A program made the translations under genes and the position numbers. Under the pieces are notes generated by a model. The model saw only the letters and a list, made by a program, of their open reading frames with translations. It searched no databases and had not been told where the DNA came from. A stretch of 64,000 nt of DNA, taken from positions 1,220,654 through 1,284,653 of the forward strand of contig NW_003314308.1 in NCBI RefSeq assembly GCF_000143415.4, in the 5' to 3' direction. Positions within the stretch are counted from its first letter, which is position 1; every line of letters starts with the position of its first letter. Source of the stretch: Selaginella moellendorffii. Lineage: Eukaryota; Streptophyta; Lycopodiopsida; Selaginellales; Selaginellaceae. Positions 1 through 10,114 of this stretch are shown here, in pieces.

Positions 1-7
1 GTCACTG

Positions 8-172
8 ATGGCATTTTGGATTGTGTTGCTGCTTCTTGCACCAAATTTTGCTGCTGCTACTGCTAGAAATCCCACTAAGGATGCGGTTTCTGCCAGAGGA
101 GCGCCTGGTGCATCTTACCACTTGGAGCACAACGACATAAACGAGCGCGGCAGACATCCCCCACGCCCTTGA
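8..172 (+). CDS. Possible small secreted peptide precursor (54 aa)
   Basis: An open frame from ATG at 8 to TGA at 170-172 encodes 54 residues. The first 19 form a classic signal peptide: MAFWIV, a run of four Leu, then an Ala-rich stretch ending ATA. The short mature part is hydrophilic and ends DINERGRHPPRP. Small plant peptide hormones have this layout. The tail D...G-x-HPPR resembles RGF/GLV/CLEL peptides, whose family consensus is roughly DY...HPPRHN, but the sulfated Tyr is replaced by Ile and the terminal Asn is missing. A true hormone role is therefore uncertain. The frame stays open upstream to the window edge, so the start could lie outside. Chance occurrence cannot be excluded for such a short frame, although the signal peptide makes it less likely. 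Confidence 0.4.
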   Translation: MAFWIVLLLLAPNFAAATARNPTKDAVSARGAPGASYHLEHNDINERGRHPPRP

Positions 173-1862
173 ATCCAGTATGTGTTACCAAAGTCTTATA
201 AAGATATGGACAAGCTTGCGAAATAGACGATACATAATCTGGCCACAAGTCACCAAAAATAAAAATTGGTTTAAGGTGTGAATGTCTCAAGTCTGTCAGT
301 CTCTCCTCAAAGATCAAGATCTAGTCAACTGCCAGTCCACAAAGGTCAAAATGTTTGACTAGCCATATAAAGCATCAATATAGTCTGGACTGGAGAAAAG
401 AAGATCAACTGGAATGTCTCAGCCCTTACAATTTGGAAGGCTGTGAAGAACTTGCAAGAAAAGCAAGCTCCACTTTTTCCACTACAGGGTGAGATATTTA
501 GCTAGAAATTGTATACTACCAATTTCAAACATTGTAGCTTTCCAAGACAGGATATATGAAAATTGATGCAAAATGGAAAGAACTACCTGAGGAATTTTCA
601 CGAAATTAATTAGAGATTCAATTTTTTTTTTTTTTTTTATGAAGCATCAATAGAGTCTGGACTGGAGAAACGAAGATCAGCCCTTACAATTTGGAAGGCT
701 CCGAAGAACTTGCAAGAAAGCAAGCTCCCCTTTTCCTACTACTGGGTGAGATATTTGGTGAATTTTAGCTAGAAATTGTATACTACCAATTTCAAACATT
801 GTAGCTTTCCGAGACAGGATATATGAAAATTGATGCAAATGGAAATATACTACAATTAGAGATTCAATTTTCTTTTTTCTTTTTCCAAGTTTTTCAACGA
901 AATCTCTAAGAGAACTCAAAAAAGATGTGTACAGCAAACTCGTGAACTTTAGATTTGGCATATAAAATACTTTCTCCTATACACTTGCACTGTACAAATA
1001 CAAAGGGCCTGGCCGTACGCTTCTTGCAAGCTGGCGGTCACAAGCATTGGTTGTGTCATATGGTGGTTGGCGCCTGGCGTCAGCGGCGGAGGGGACAACG
1101 TGGCATCCAGTACGGAGGAGACTCCCGTACGGGGGAATCTCCCCCGGATTCCCTGGGAATCTCCTGTCGCCCCTGCAACACCAGCCTTGTCGTTGCCCCG
1201 CTGAAGCGCAATAAAAACAAGGCGCAGGAAGAAACGAGGAACTTTGCGACACTGACAAACACAGGAAAAAGCAAAGCGACGGTTTGGTGGTGGCAATGGA
1301 AAACAATGCCCAAATTCAATTCAAGCTATAATCAATTGCTGCCAGGAGAAAAACATTATAAAAACAATGGTTTTGATGCAAGGATTACATACATACCTTT
1401 AGTTTTTTCATTCTTCTTCTCAGACTTCTTCTCCTTGGCTTGGCTTGAGAATCAAATCCCTGCCTGCAACAACATTACAATAAAACTAATGGCCCCTGCT
1501 GTGGATCTGATATTGTTGGTGAGAAAAGAAGGGGCGCTTTGAAGCTTTTAGAATGAAGTGAAAAGAGAGGTTCGTTCTTATCTAAAAGCCATACTCCGGC
1601 GGGGCAAAAGGATAGATTTAAGTAGTTCTTTGATGTCGCTAGTTAAGATCCAAGCGTTGTTCCTTGACAATGGATCTGGATTTCCGGATGCAACCTTCTC
1701 CTTTTTCTTTTTGGCCTTCGGCTGTTGATTGTCTCGCCAGAAGCCAGCAAGTAGCGCAGCCAGCGAGCATCAATCAATCAGCTCACTAGAAAGGAAGGAA
1801 TAAAAAAAAAGCCAAGAGAGGAGCAAACCTTTGAGCTTGGCTGCTGCCTACAGCACGACACA
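173..1862. other. Intergenic region with no convincing gene
   Basis: About 1.7 kb between the small peptide frame and the GRF promoter. It holds a tandem direct duplication (listed separately), an oligo-T run near 622-638 and several overlapping frames on both strands with no recognisable domain. The GC-rich block around 1015-1215 is open in several frames, which is what high GC alone gives. Confidence 0.6.
370..885. repeat. Tandem direct duplication, two copies of about 260 bp
   Basis: Copy 1 (about 370-635) and copy 2 (about 642-885) both begin with AAGCATCAATA, run through a TCTGGACTGGAGAAA block and a TTGTATACTACCAATTTC block, and end with TTAGAGATTCAATTTT followed by T-rich sequence. 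Copy 1 has a few small insertions relative to copy 2. No coding function is seen. Confidence 0.85.
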
Positions 1863-2135
1863 TTTATAAAGCGACCTTCGTACGCGTGTATTCCGCTTCT
1901 TGCTTTGTTGTTTGCCTTTACTTGCTTGCCTTGGTGCTCGCTCACTCGCTCCCTTCCACTAGAGGAGAGTCCCTGTGAGAGAAGGAGAGCGTAAGTTAGC
2001 AGTCGCAGTGAGTGAGAAACAACAAAAAGGAAAGAGAACTTCTTGCCTAGATTGCATTGTCGGTTTCATTCCTGTGAGAAGCGACCCGGTCTCTCGGCTC
2101 CACTTTTCTCTCATCATCATCACCGTAGCCTCGTC
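1863..2135 (+). promoter_or_regulatory. Core promoter and 5' leader of the first GRF gene
   Basis: A TATA-like TTTATAAAG lies at about 1863-1871, some 270 bp before the GRF start codon. The interval after it is purine/pyrimidine biased, has CTTGC and GAGAG repeats, and lacks a long frame of its own, as expected of a leader. The transcription start is inferred only. Confidence 0.4.
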
Positions 2136-3512
2136 ATGGACTTGCGCCTCAACCAACTTTACAACAATTCCAAACGATCTCCGCCACCGCCTTCGTCGTC
2201 TTCACCGCTGCCACTCGACAGTTACGAACACCACGCAGAAGCAGCGGCGGCGTCAGCGGCAGCGGCAGCAGCAGCCAGGTTCTACTCGTCGGACCGTCCC
2301 CCTCCCACATCTCACAGAATGCTGGATCAACACACGGGCAGCACCTTCATTCCAATGGCTGCTGACTACGGCCACTTCTGCGACACCGCTCTGAAACAGG
2401 CAGGAGCTGCAGGTCCGTCATCAGTGATCTCACAAAGCCAAAGGAATTCTCGCAAGAGTTTTACTCACCTGGCTGCCTTTTTCTCGCTTTTGCAGCAGGA
2501 GACTTCCACCACGGCCACTTCCCTTTCACGGCCTCGCAATGGCTGGAGCTGGAGCACCAGGCGCTCATCTTCAAGTACATGCTGGCAAGAGCACCTGTCC
2601 CGGCGGAGCTCATCATTCCCATCCGGAGGGCCTTCTCCCTCTCACCCAACAGTGAGTGTTTTTATAAATTTCCCTGATCTCCCGTCGCCTCTTTGTTCGC
2701 TTTCGTTTCTCCCTGGCCACCGACATTGGCCTATCTTCATCATCGTCTCATCCTGTGGGTCCTTGGAACAGTTCAGTCACATTTTAGAGAGCCGCACCGC
2801 ACTGTGCCGCTACATGTTTTTCTGTTCCCAAGACTTGCGCCACCCACGGGAAAAACAATAATTGCTCATGTCCCTGCCCCTTCTTGTCATGCTTGCAGCC
2901 TTCCAGGTCGGACTTTGTCCGAGCAACCTCATGGACTCGGAGCCGGGCCGGTGTCGACGGACCGACGGCAAGAAATGGAGGTGCGCCAAGCCGGTGGTAG
3001 CAGTCGACCAAAAGTACTGCGAGAGGCACATCCACAGGGGCAGGAACAGGTCCAAGAAATCCAAAGCCACGCTGACGCCGACCGATGCTCAGCCGCCTCA
3101 AAACCCGTCACCACTTCCGGCCCCGGTCCACCAGCACTCGAAAGTTCCCGACTTTGTCGAGCGTCCGACTGATAAGCACAACGAGGACCAAAGGTACTGA
3201 CTGTCACGAACGAGTTCCACTCGAGAGAGTATTCCCTGCCCCTTGACGAACTATTTTGCCAGAGGAAGCTGCGGACCACGGCCCGAGCAGGACACGGATC
3301 ACGGCCACAGTCGTAAAACACCTGAAGCGCTGCTGCGGCATTTCTTCGATGACTGGCCCCGGGCCTCCGAAGGCAGGGAGCAGAATCCATCCCCCCATTT
3401 CGAAGAGGAAGAACCACCTGTTGTTCAGAACACTAGAACCTCGTCCTGCTTCCCCCAACCAAACTGGCACTGGAACATGCCGACGAAGATGTCTATACTG
3501 CCAACTTTGTGA
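2136..3512 (+). CDS. GRF: Growth-regulating factor (QLQ + WRC transcription factor), 325 aa
   Basis: Four exons fit by frame and GT/AG signals: 2136-2412, 2496-2651, 2899-3193 and 3263-3512, giving 978 nt and 325 residues. Exon 2 encodes the QLQ domain ([19 protein letters not shown]), which binds GIF/AN3 co-activators. Exon 3 encodes the WRC domain, beginning [15 protein letters not shown] and completing the C3H zinc pattern with [16 protein letters not shown], which holds the nuclear signal and binds DNA. Exon 4 carries an FFD-like motif, [10 protein letters not shown] His- and Ala-rich N-terminus precedes the QLQ. GRFs promote cell proliferation in meristems and young leaves. Angiosperm GRFs carry a miR396 site just after the zinc ligands, and that region here (RSKKSKATL) does not preserve the usual codons. 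A second GRF with the same exon layout lies at 59764-62020 on the other strand. Confidence 0.95.
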
Positions 3513-3665
3513 TGAGCCAGCAGGACCTGGTACCTAGACTAGATCCACATATAATCCACAGGACACGGCACCAAGGCACCAAGGCACCAAGGCAAGCTTG
3601 TCATTCTTTGTCTGCAGAGAATCCTCAACTTTATTAGACAACTTACAGACGTGTTCTTGGAGTAG
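3513..3665. other. Convergent 3' region between GRF and NDK genes
   Basis: Only about 150 bp separate the GRF stop from the NDK stop on the opposite strand, so the two 3' UTRs must abut or overlap. A short tandem repeat of GGCACCAA (about four units, near 3567-3593) lies here. Confidence 0.6.
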
Positions 3666-4951
3666 TCAGTCAGGAATGACAACTTCCACGTATCTCTTGC
3701 CATCAATGTAAGGCCTATTTGGATTGTGTTCTTGTAACCACCGAGCGAACCATCTCTGCGTTCTGATCAAGGACTGCACGCAGGTAAGTGGAACATACAA
3801 GCTGAGAATTAGAAAAGGATACAAGCACTTTGAGCGGCTCCGAATAAGGCTTGGCTTTGCACAACGCTGTCAATCCCATTATCAAAGTTCGCTTTAAGGT
3901 CTTGTCGAAGGTGATCCGAGCCTTCGGTGGATCAGGTAGAGGATCCATAACCACTGCACAGGGAAAACACAATTTTATCCATTTTTGAAGCTCTCGCTTC
4001 TCAGAAGTCCAGGCATTTACCATTGGGAAAAATAAACTTGATCTCCTGTCTTGCACGTGCTGCATTAAAGCTACCATGCACTGCATTTCGCAGGATATCC
4101 CTTCCAAAGCGCGCTCGTAAGCTGGAGCAAGAACGGCGAGTATGAGAGAAGTTCATAAATCCAATCAGCAAAACAAACCTCAAAGGCGACTCTTTGCGAG
4201 CTTGCTCTGGATCCGTGGGACCGATCACAACATTCCATGACCTTGCCGCTCGCTCCTTTCCCAAGACGAACCCGTGCACAGGTCCACTGAATTGTTTACT
4301 AAAGGTTCATCAATACAACCACACAAATCGAGAGTGTATTACCTGCTCATGAACCGAGTCAATCTCTGAAACCACGGCTTGCCACGGTGATGGTCATAAA
4401 ATATGCCAGCTCTCACAGAAGTAAACTGCATAAACAACAGAGCCATCAACGAAAACGGTCCAAACAAGAACAACACTCACCTTAATGTAAGCCTCGTGCA
4501 CTATGACAAAACCGTGAGCATGCATTGCGTATCGTATCTCACGATCATGACCAGCTTTGAGAGCATCCGGTTTGATGAGTGCCAACGTCAGCTCGGTGTA
4601 AACAACTTTTGCGTGAGTCGGGGCTTGCTCCTTGAATTTAAGGTCTGTCTTGATGGACTCAGATACCATCTCCGATATAGATTCGTTGACGGCATCCTCG
4701 TGATCCTGATAGTACTCTTTTTCAAACTTTATGGCCTCCGAGACCACGACTGTCGTAGACTCGGCGGCCGCAGCCAGTTGATCCTGCTCGTAGGAGAATG
4801 TTTCTGATACCACACTGTCGACGGCCTTAGTGACGACTGTAGTTTCTTCTCCAGTGAGTCCTCTTTCGACGTCAACTGCCTGGACAACCAAGGAAATCGC
4901 GCTGTCTACAGCCGCAGCACTGTTCACGGAGAGTCGTGGAGATTCCGCCAT
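3666..4951 (-). CDS. Nucleoside diphosphate kinase-like protein with Dpy-30 motif (NME5/radial-spoke type)
   Basis: Six exons read on the minus strand: 4951-4481, then exons starting near 4427, 4293, 4131, 3955 and 3756, ending with TGA at 3668-3666. The protein is about 330 aa. Residues 1-118 form an acidic Val/Ala/Ser/Glu-rich extension. An NDK domain follows: TLALIKPDALKAG at the start, and NAVHGS with the catalytic His in exon 4. After the kinase domain come TLIMGLTALCKAKP and FARWLQEHNPNRP, matching the Dpy-30 dimerisation motif. NDK plus C-terminal Dpy-30 is the arrangement of NME5 proteins, components of ciliary and flagellar radial spokes. That suits a plant with swimming sperm and is unusual in seed plants. 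The flagellar role is inferred from architecture. Its start codon lies 140 bp beyond the ABIL stop on the same strand. Confidence 0.85.
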
Positions 4952-5090
4952 TGTCTTCTCACAGTAAAACTGTCAACCTAACTCAACACTGGAAACACGC
5001 TACGTGGCAACCCCCGACAGTTATTTGGAAACGAAAAGAAAAAAAACAATACCTTTTACAGTAGTAGATACAGAAGAAGAACGACTTTCA

Positions 5091-6443
5091 TCAGACAGTG
5101 CTCTTCGATGATTTAAGGCTCTTGGTTTTCCCAAGCAAGGACATGAACATGTTCTTGCTACGGGAAGGAACTGAGCGGAGATCTTTTGTAGGACGCTCTC
5201 CATCAGTGGACATGAGGGAAGACAATGACTTTGATTCCTCTGCGGGAGATCCCTGCCATAAAAATCAAATTACTCGACCAGTGACTAGTTTGAAAAAGTT
5301 CTTCTTACTTTGTTGGATCGTGGCGTTCCGCCTGATACTACTTGTGGCGACACCGGAAGCGTATCTATTCGTGATGTTAGACAAAAATAAACACAGTAAC
5401 TGGTTCTTACCATGCGCGACGTCACGCCTTGTTCCGTTGCTGCGAAGACGCAGACGGATGAATACAAAAATCAGTGAGTGTTTGGGCCGACTCACCTGTT
5501 TGCCATTGGTTGAGGTGATCCAGCCTTAGAATCCACACCAGCACGACCTGGAGTGCCATAAGTAGAAGCTGGGAAGAAAGAAGCACGCGAATTACGTAAA
5601 GTAACGGGGAGATTTAGAAAAACACACACACATACCGTCTCTCTCAATTTCTTGCACCCGCGGACTTTTACCAGTAGAGACCATTCGAGGGGAATCATTC
5701 TGACTTTCAGGTCCAGTCACGGGTGATTTAGGCAACTCGACATCGCCATTCTCTAGAATGAAAAAAGAAAAGAAAAAACGATCAGCTATCAGCAATGCAC
5801 GACAGTGTTTATAATCATAACCTGCCTGGGAAACTATAATGCTTGTGGTGCCGAGGATATGTTTTGTAGAGGCACTGCTGTTTGAGAGCTTCACGGTCCG
5901 TGTACTCTTGGCAGGTTCGATAGCGCTATGGAGACAGAGAGATCCATAAGTTCTTATTCTTATTCCAGAAACGAGAAAAGTCTACCTGAGCGAGCGATGA
6001 AATCCGGAGATCGGCAGATACGATTTCGGAGTTTTGCTGGTCGAGAAGATCATTGAGCTTGCACGCTACGGTGCCGAGATGATCTACTGCATTGACGAGC
6101 GCTTTCACAGAGTAGTCCTTAAGATTTTCCAAAACGCTGCAAACAAAAATTCCCAATCTCACTACCCCAAGAAGATAAGCAAGATCTTACGCTTGCTTTT
6201 GCTCGCTGTAGAGATACGAGGATTCGCAGTACTCCGCGGCAGAGTGTAATTGTGGTCTCAAATTCTTGAGCTCCTAACCAGCAGTCCAATGCGCGCACAG
6301 ATCGAGCCACAGCGAAAGGAAGAACAAGAAAATACCTGCAAAGCCATGACGAAATGCCGGCTCCGATGCATCGAGACCTCATCGTACGTCAGCGCCGTCT
6401 CTGTGACAGTGGAGATCGTCGGCGAAGGAGACGAAGCCTGCAT
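5091..6443 (-). CDS. ABIL: ABI-like (ABIL) subunit of the SCAR/WAVE complex
   Basis: Nine exons. Well-supported ones are 6443-6336, 6273-6191, 6136-5986 and 5925-5822. Smaller ones cover the variable middle, and the last ends at TGA 5093-5091. Exon 1 encodes SYDEVSM-like TYDEVSMHRSRHFVMALQ. Exons 2-3 give ELKNLRPQLHSAAEYC and NLKDYSVKALVNAVDHLGTV, the hallmark Abl-interactor homology region. Exon 4 gives YTDREALKQQCLYKTYP. The C-terminus is basic and ends GKTKSLKSSKSTV. In plants ABIL proteins are subunits of the SCAR/WAVE complex that activates ARP2/3 for actin nucleation in cell expansion and polar growth. The total is about 290 aa, in the family range. The intron after exon 4 needs a GC donor (CAG|GCAGGT) to keep the frame. 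The gene shares a 117-bp divergent promoter with the gene at 6561. Confidence 0.92.
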
Positions 6444-6560
6444 TGCGATCGATCGATCGCGATCGAATGAGGAGCCCTAGAGCATAAACATTAGGAAATT
6501 AAACATTAGGGCTCGGGGTTTAGTTGCCTAGTATATTCACCTTAGATTCCTTTAGGTTTT
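6444..6560. promoter_or_regulatory. Short bidirectional promoter between ABIL and the unknown gene
   Basis: Only 117 bp separate the ATG of ABIL (minus) from the ATG at 6561 (plus). The interval has GATCGATCGATCGCGATCGA next to the ABIL start and two ATTAGG blocks, one followed by GCTCGGGGTTT, resembling split telo-boxes. Both leaders must be very short or overlap. Confidence 0.5.
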
Positions 6561-7808
6561 ATGGAGCGCGAGTTTGTCATCTCGGCTTCCCAGGAGGAGA
6601 TTCTCAGCGCAATCCCTGGATTTTGCCAGCAAGAAGAAGCTCCTGCTCCAGCGGCTGCCAATGCCGAGGTTCTTTCTCCTCCTCCTCCTGCCCTTGCGGT
6701 AGATCTCCCAGAGAGCAGCTTGGATTCGCAGCCGGTGATTCATCCCGTGGTTTTCAGCTCGCCGCCGGACACACAGCCCTCGCAGGAGATTCGCGAGGGC
6801 GAGGGCAGCGATGGCGATGGAGATGCCGATGGCGAGGGTAACAACGATCGGTTGGAGGTAAATTTCAATACCCAGGGATACATCCAATCGCCGGCTCCTC
6901 CCGCGACGAAGAATGCGGCAAGAGCAGCGGGGACTCCGCCAGACAGCCAGCGCAGCGACCGAAGCTTCAACGGGGCTTTCGAGAGCGATCGATCGCAATC
7001 GCCGTGCAGGCCATTGCACTGGCCGAATCTTCCTGGTGTGGGCTTGACCACGCAATCGCCCAGCATTCGTGGAAGGGATTGCAGTAGCTCCAGCCCGAAA
7101 CAGGATGGAGGAGAGAGTGGCAGTCCAGGATTTGACACTGGTGGAAGGCGGTCGAGCGCTAAAAGGGGAAGAGAAGAAACAACGATCGCGTTGGAAAGCC
7201 TCGATTTTTCTCAGTTCGTCAGTCCAGCGAAGAACAGAGAAGCAGCGGCGACGACACCGCCACCTCGTCCATCCATTGTTGGCGATCGTCATCCAACACC
7301 GCCACCACCTCCAGCCATTGTGGGCGATCGTCACCCAACACCGGTTCCATCTCCGGGGATTGTGACACCGCCTCCAAGCTCGCACGACGTCGAGAAAGTG
7401 CTGTCGAATCCCCGCTCCATCCCCGCTCGGGATCTCATAACCACAGTGGCGTCGAGCTCCGGAGGAAAGAAGGCGAGCACCAGGCTCGCCGAGGCTGACG
7501 AGAACTTCATCAGTCCCAACTCGGAGCTTGTGACTTTGAGGAGGAGGAGGAGGAGATTGCTGAGCAGCAGCTCATCGACACCCCAACCAAGTGATGGCGG
7601 TGGCGATGGTGACCATAACGATCATCACGATCGCGATCATCACACGAGCAGCTCGAAGAAAGCGAGGACTGGAGCTCCAAGGAACGTGGAAGCTGTGATA
7701 ACTTCTTGGATGAGGCCTTGCCGGGAGGTGAAGGACTTTGGAGTCGCGGCGTTCGCGGCAGCACTGCAAAGGATTGGATACAAGCTGCCTGGTTTTGGAA
7801 ATGGCTAG
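6561..7808 (+). CDS. Uncharacterised Pro/Ser-rich protein, 415 aa, intronless
   Basis: One uninterrupted frame of 415 codons starts at ATG 6561, 117 bp from the divergent ABIL start. I do not recognise the family. Most of the protein looks disordered: Pro/Ala/Ser-rich blocks, an acidic Asp/Gly stretch near residue 85, two copies of a PPP..IVGDRHPTP unit near residues 234-260, an Arg run (LRRRRRRLL) near 330 and a His/Asp-rich stretch near 350. The only part that looks folded is the C-terminus, NVEAVITSWMRPCREVKDFG followed by ALQRIGYKLPGFGNG. This tail recurs as decayed copies at about 14238 and 27330, which argues that it was a real coding unit. The Arg/Lys patches suggest a nuclear protein, but no function is claimed. 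Confidence 0.7.
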   Translation: MEREFVISASQEEILSAIPGFCQQEEAPAPAAANAEVLSPPPPALAVDLPESSLDSQPVIHPVVFSSPPDTQPSQEIREGEGSDGDGDADGEGNNDRLEVNFNTQGYIQSPAPPATKNAARAAGTPPDSQRSDRSFNGAFESDRSQSPCRPLHWPNLPGVGLTTQSPSIRGRDCSSSSPKQDGGESGSPGFDTGGRRSSAKRGREETTIALESLDFSQFVSPAKNREAAATTPPPRPSIVGDRHPTPPPPPAIVGDRHPTPVPSPGIVTPPPSSHDVEKVLSNPRSIPARDLITTVASSSGGKKASTRLAEADENFISPNSELVTLRRRRRRLLSSSSSTPQPSDGGGDGDHNDHHDRDHHTSSSKKARTGAPRNVEAVITSWMRPCREVKDFGVAAFAAALQRIGYKLPGFGNG

Positions 7809-8200
7809 AAAAAAAGCTGGTCCACGCCTTTTGTAAGGGACGGACGCGATTTGCGCACCCTTTTGGAACGGACGGACACGATTTGGCAGGAATTGTATTA
7901 AAGAATGATTTAGGTCATTTATTTCTTACGATGGCGAGCCAGAAGTTTTTGGTGACAATCGCTGCTGTGAGCGCTGCAGTCTTTGGAGCTGAGCAAGAAC
8001 ACAAGTATCATCAACAAATCGGGATGATGGCATCGTTGAAGAGAGGATGGTGTTTAACGGGAGGCGCTCTAGAGCAGGATGAAAACAGATTGGAACAAAG
8101 GGTGCTCGAGTTTTTTCGCTTCATCCCAGGCGCTAGATACTGATCTACTGAATCCTGTAACATTTAGAGAGTAGATAGAACTCTCGTTGTATGTAAGTAC
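7809..8200. other. 3' flank of the unknown gene
   Basis: Contains the run-on of the gene and two similar GGGACGGACGCGATTTG / GGAACGGACGGACACGATTTG phrases (about 7838-7884). No separate gene is seen. A 145-codon frame overlapping it (7706-8143) has no recognisable domain. Confidence 0.5.
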
Positions 8201-8294
8201 ACTCCCCGGAACTCAAGAAATACTTTCTGAGTTATTGGGGTTGGATCTCAAGTGACCAGTTAAGCCTGGAATATAATTTCGAAAACGATTGAAC

Positions 8295-8560
8295 GTCCAC
8301 CTGCTTGTTAAAGGTCGTGGTTTCTCTTACATCATTGAGACGAGGATTCCTGTTTGTTGCTACTCACTGCAAAGATACCAAGGACAACTTTAGAGAGGCC
8401 ACCGCTGCAAAGGACGCACTCATTGAGATCGTCGTCTTGTGCAAGTTTTCAGACAATAAGTACGGAAAAACACTGCGGGACCATTTCTAAGCTATACGGG
8501 AAGATTGTGCTGCGCTTGGATTGGCCTCCTAAGACGCGAGAGCTGAGCGCAAAAAGATGA
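8295..8560 (+). pseudogene. Unknown conserved block, unit A copy
   Basis: A stretch open in two overlapping plus-strand frames, for example RRGFLFVATHCKDTKDNF and GKIVLRLDWPPKTRELSAKR. It is repeated at 14501-14766 with about ten base changes and indels. No start, domain or family is recognised. It is probably the remnant of a gene end lying upstream of the decayed P450. Confidence 0.35.
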
Positions 8561-8821
8561 AAAGGATTTGTAGAATGTAGACGAAGACATGCATGTGGTT
8601 GTGGCAGGCCCAAATCAGCTTCTTAAGATGTGCTGGATCACCGCATTCCGACCAGCATCACAATAAGCAATTGCACCTTCCAAAGCTTTTGTTGTCGCTT
8701 TTCCAGAGTGTTGCCACAACAACAATGTGAAACTTGTCGCGCGTCCCAATTTAAGGCTCTCCAGAAAGAAATGGAAGCCAAGGAGCAGCCACACTACTAG
8801 TTCGTTGTTCTCTGCTTGTAT

Positions 8822-10040
8822 GACTTTTGTTTCATCAGCGTTCAATAACTCCAGTCTTTGGGCACTCGCTCGGTGAACTGCCACACCAGTCCTCTGTGAA
8901 GCTCTCCAAGAAGCTGGGAGTGGTTCCAGCGCTGATGATCGACTTGGCACAATGCGCACTAGAGTTTCTCACACTACACATGAAAAGAATGGGAGCGACA
9001 ATGGATGGGAAAGAATTATATATAACAAGAGGAGAAAGGGTCCTAACTCATGACCCTCCAGTGACCATCTAGCCTATGTGAATCTGGAAGGTGGCAAAAC
9101 ATGTGCCACTTGGAGAAAAGCATATCACCTCAAGAATACAATATTGCATTTGCCTTAAATACAAACTCGAAATATTTGTTCTTTGGCAGCAGGGGGCTGA
9201 ATTCTCCTGCTGGTGACCACTGAAATATAGTGACGAAACTGGTCACTCTGGAGCTCTTCACTTCCAAGAACATGGAGGTATTCAAACCTTGACGTGCTGA
9301 GGGGATTCTCCAGGTGTTGAAATCCATCACTTGCGAGGAGGGAAGCGTAGTCAGCATATGGAACCGGCTCGCTGTGCTCAACGTGAATAACATAAATCAG
9401 ATGGCTTTCCACAAGCAGGTGATTGGCCATCCAATGTTTGAGAGGTTCCTGACGGTATTGAAAGAGTCATTGGATCTCGCGGCTGCATTCAATTAGGTTG
9501 TAGAAATGATCAACGAGATATACCGGATGGTTCTCGACGAGCACAAGTTAAAGAGGAAGGAAACCTACAATGCCGGTCCTTCTGATCTTGTTGATATACT
9601 CCCTGCAGAAGGTGTGGACGAGAACATAATCAAAGGAATGGTCATGGTAACTCATCGTTTTCCTGCCTTCAAAACTTCCAGACCAACTCTTTTTGAATTG
9701 AATTCTGTCGCAGGGTATGCTCTTCGCAGGAACTGAAGAGGAGCTCGATAGAGTTGTGGGACGAGACCGCCATGTGCAAGAAGAGGATCTCGTCTACTGG
9801 AATCCGCCAGTGCCGCTGGTGCTGCCACGCGAGTCAACGTGAAAGTTACGAGCATAAAGTCCCAAAAGTTTCACAGTTTATTGCCAATATCTGAACAGTT
9901 CAAGCCCGAGAGGTTCCTCCATTGTCATTGGGGGAGGGACAGACCATGGTGGAGCTCAACCTTACTAGTCTACTCCAGCCTTTCGATTGGAAAACAGTGA
10001 AGGGGATATGGAGGAGGCTCAAGGGCTGACCACCAAGATG
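8822..10040 (+). pseudogene. Decayed cytochrome P450, unit A
   Basis: Scraps match the intact P450 at 12562 piece by piece and in order: GHSLGELPHQSSVKLSKKLG, the helix before the intron (DEHKLKRKETYNAG, DLVDILPAEGVDENIIKG), RVVGRD-like and LLQPFDWKT near the C-terminus. The first membrane helix is destroyed, several stops interrupt the frame, and the region from the ETFR helix through the heme-binding cysteine is largely deleted. It cannot encode an enzyme. It is a remnant of an older P450 duplication that was carried along in both units. Confidence 0.85.
10023..10027. other. Empty Copia target site (GGGCT) in unit A
   Basis: Unit A reads ...GAGGCTCAAGGGCTGACCACCAAG straight through. In unit B the same sequence is split at GGGCT by the Copia element at 16210-23530, with GGGCT on both sides. 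This is the pre-insertion state of the locus. Confidence 0.85.
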
Positions 10041-10114
10041 AAAGTGCCTAGAACTCGAAGTCCTCTTGATAAACATAAACTAGCATATACCTGATTCTGC
10101 GACAGTTTTTCGTC

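Noticed and set aside
955-1542. 195-codon plus-strand frame and overlapping minus-strand frames
   Set aside because: No domain, odd composition, and several frames are open at once in a GC-rich block, which indicates chance.
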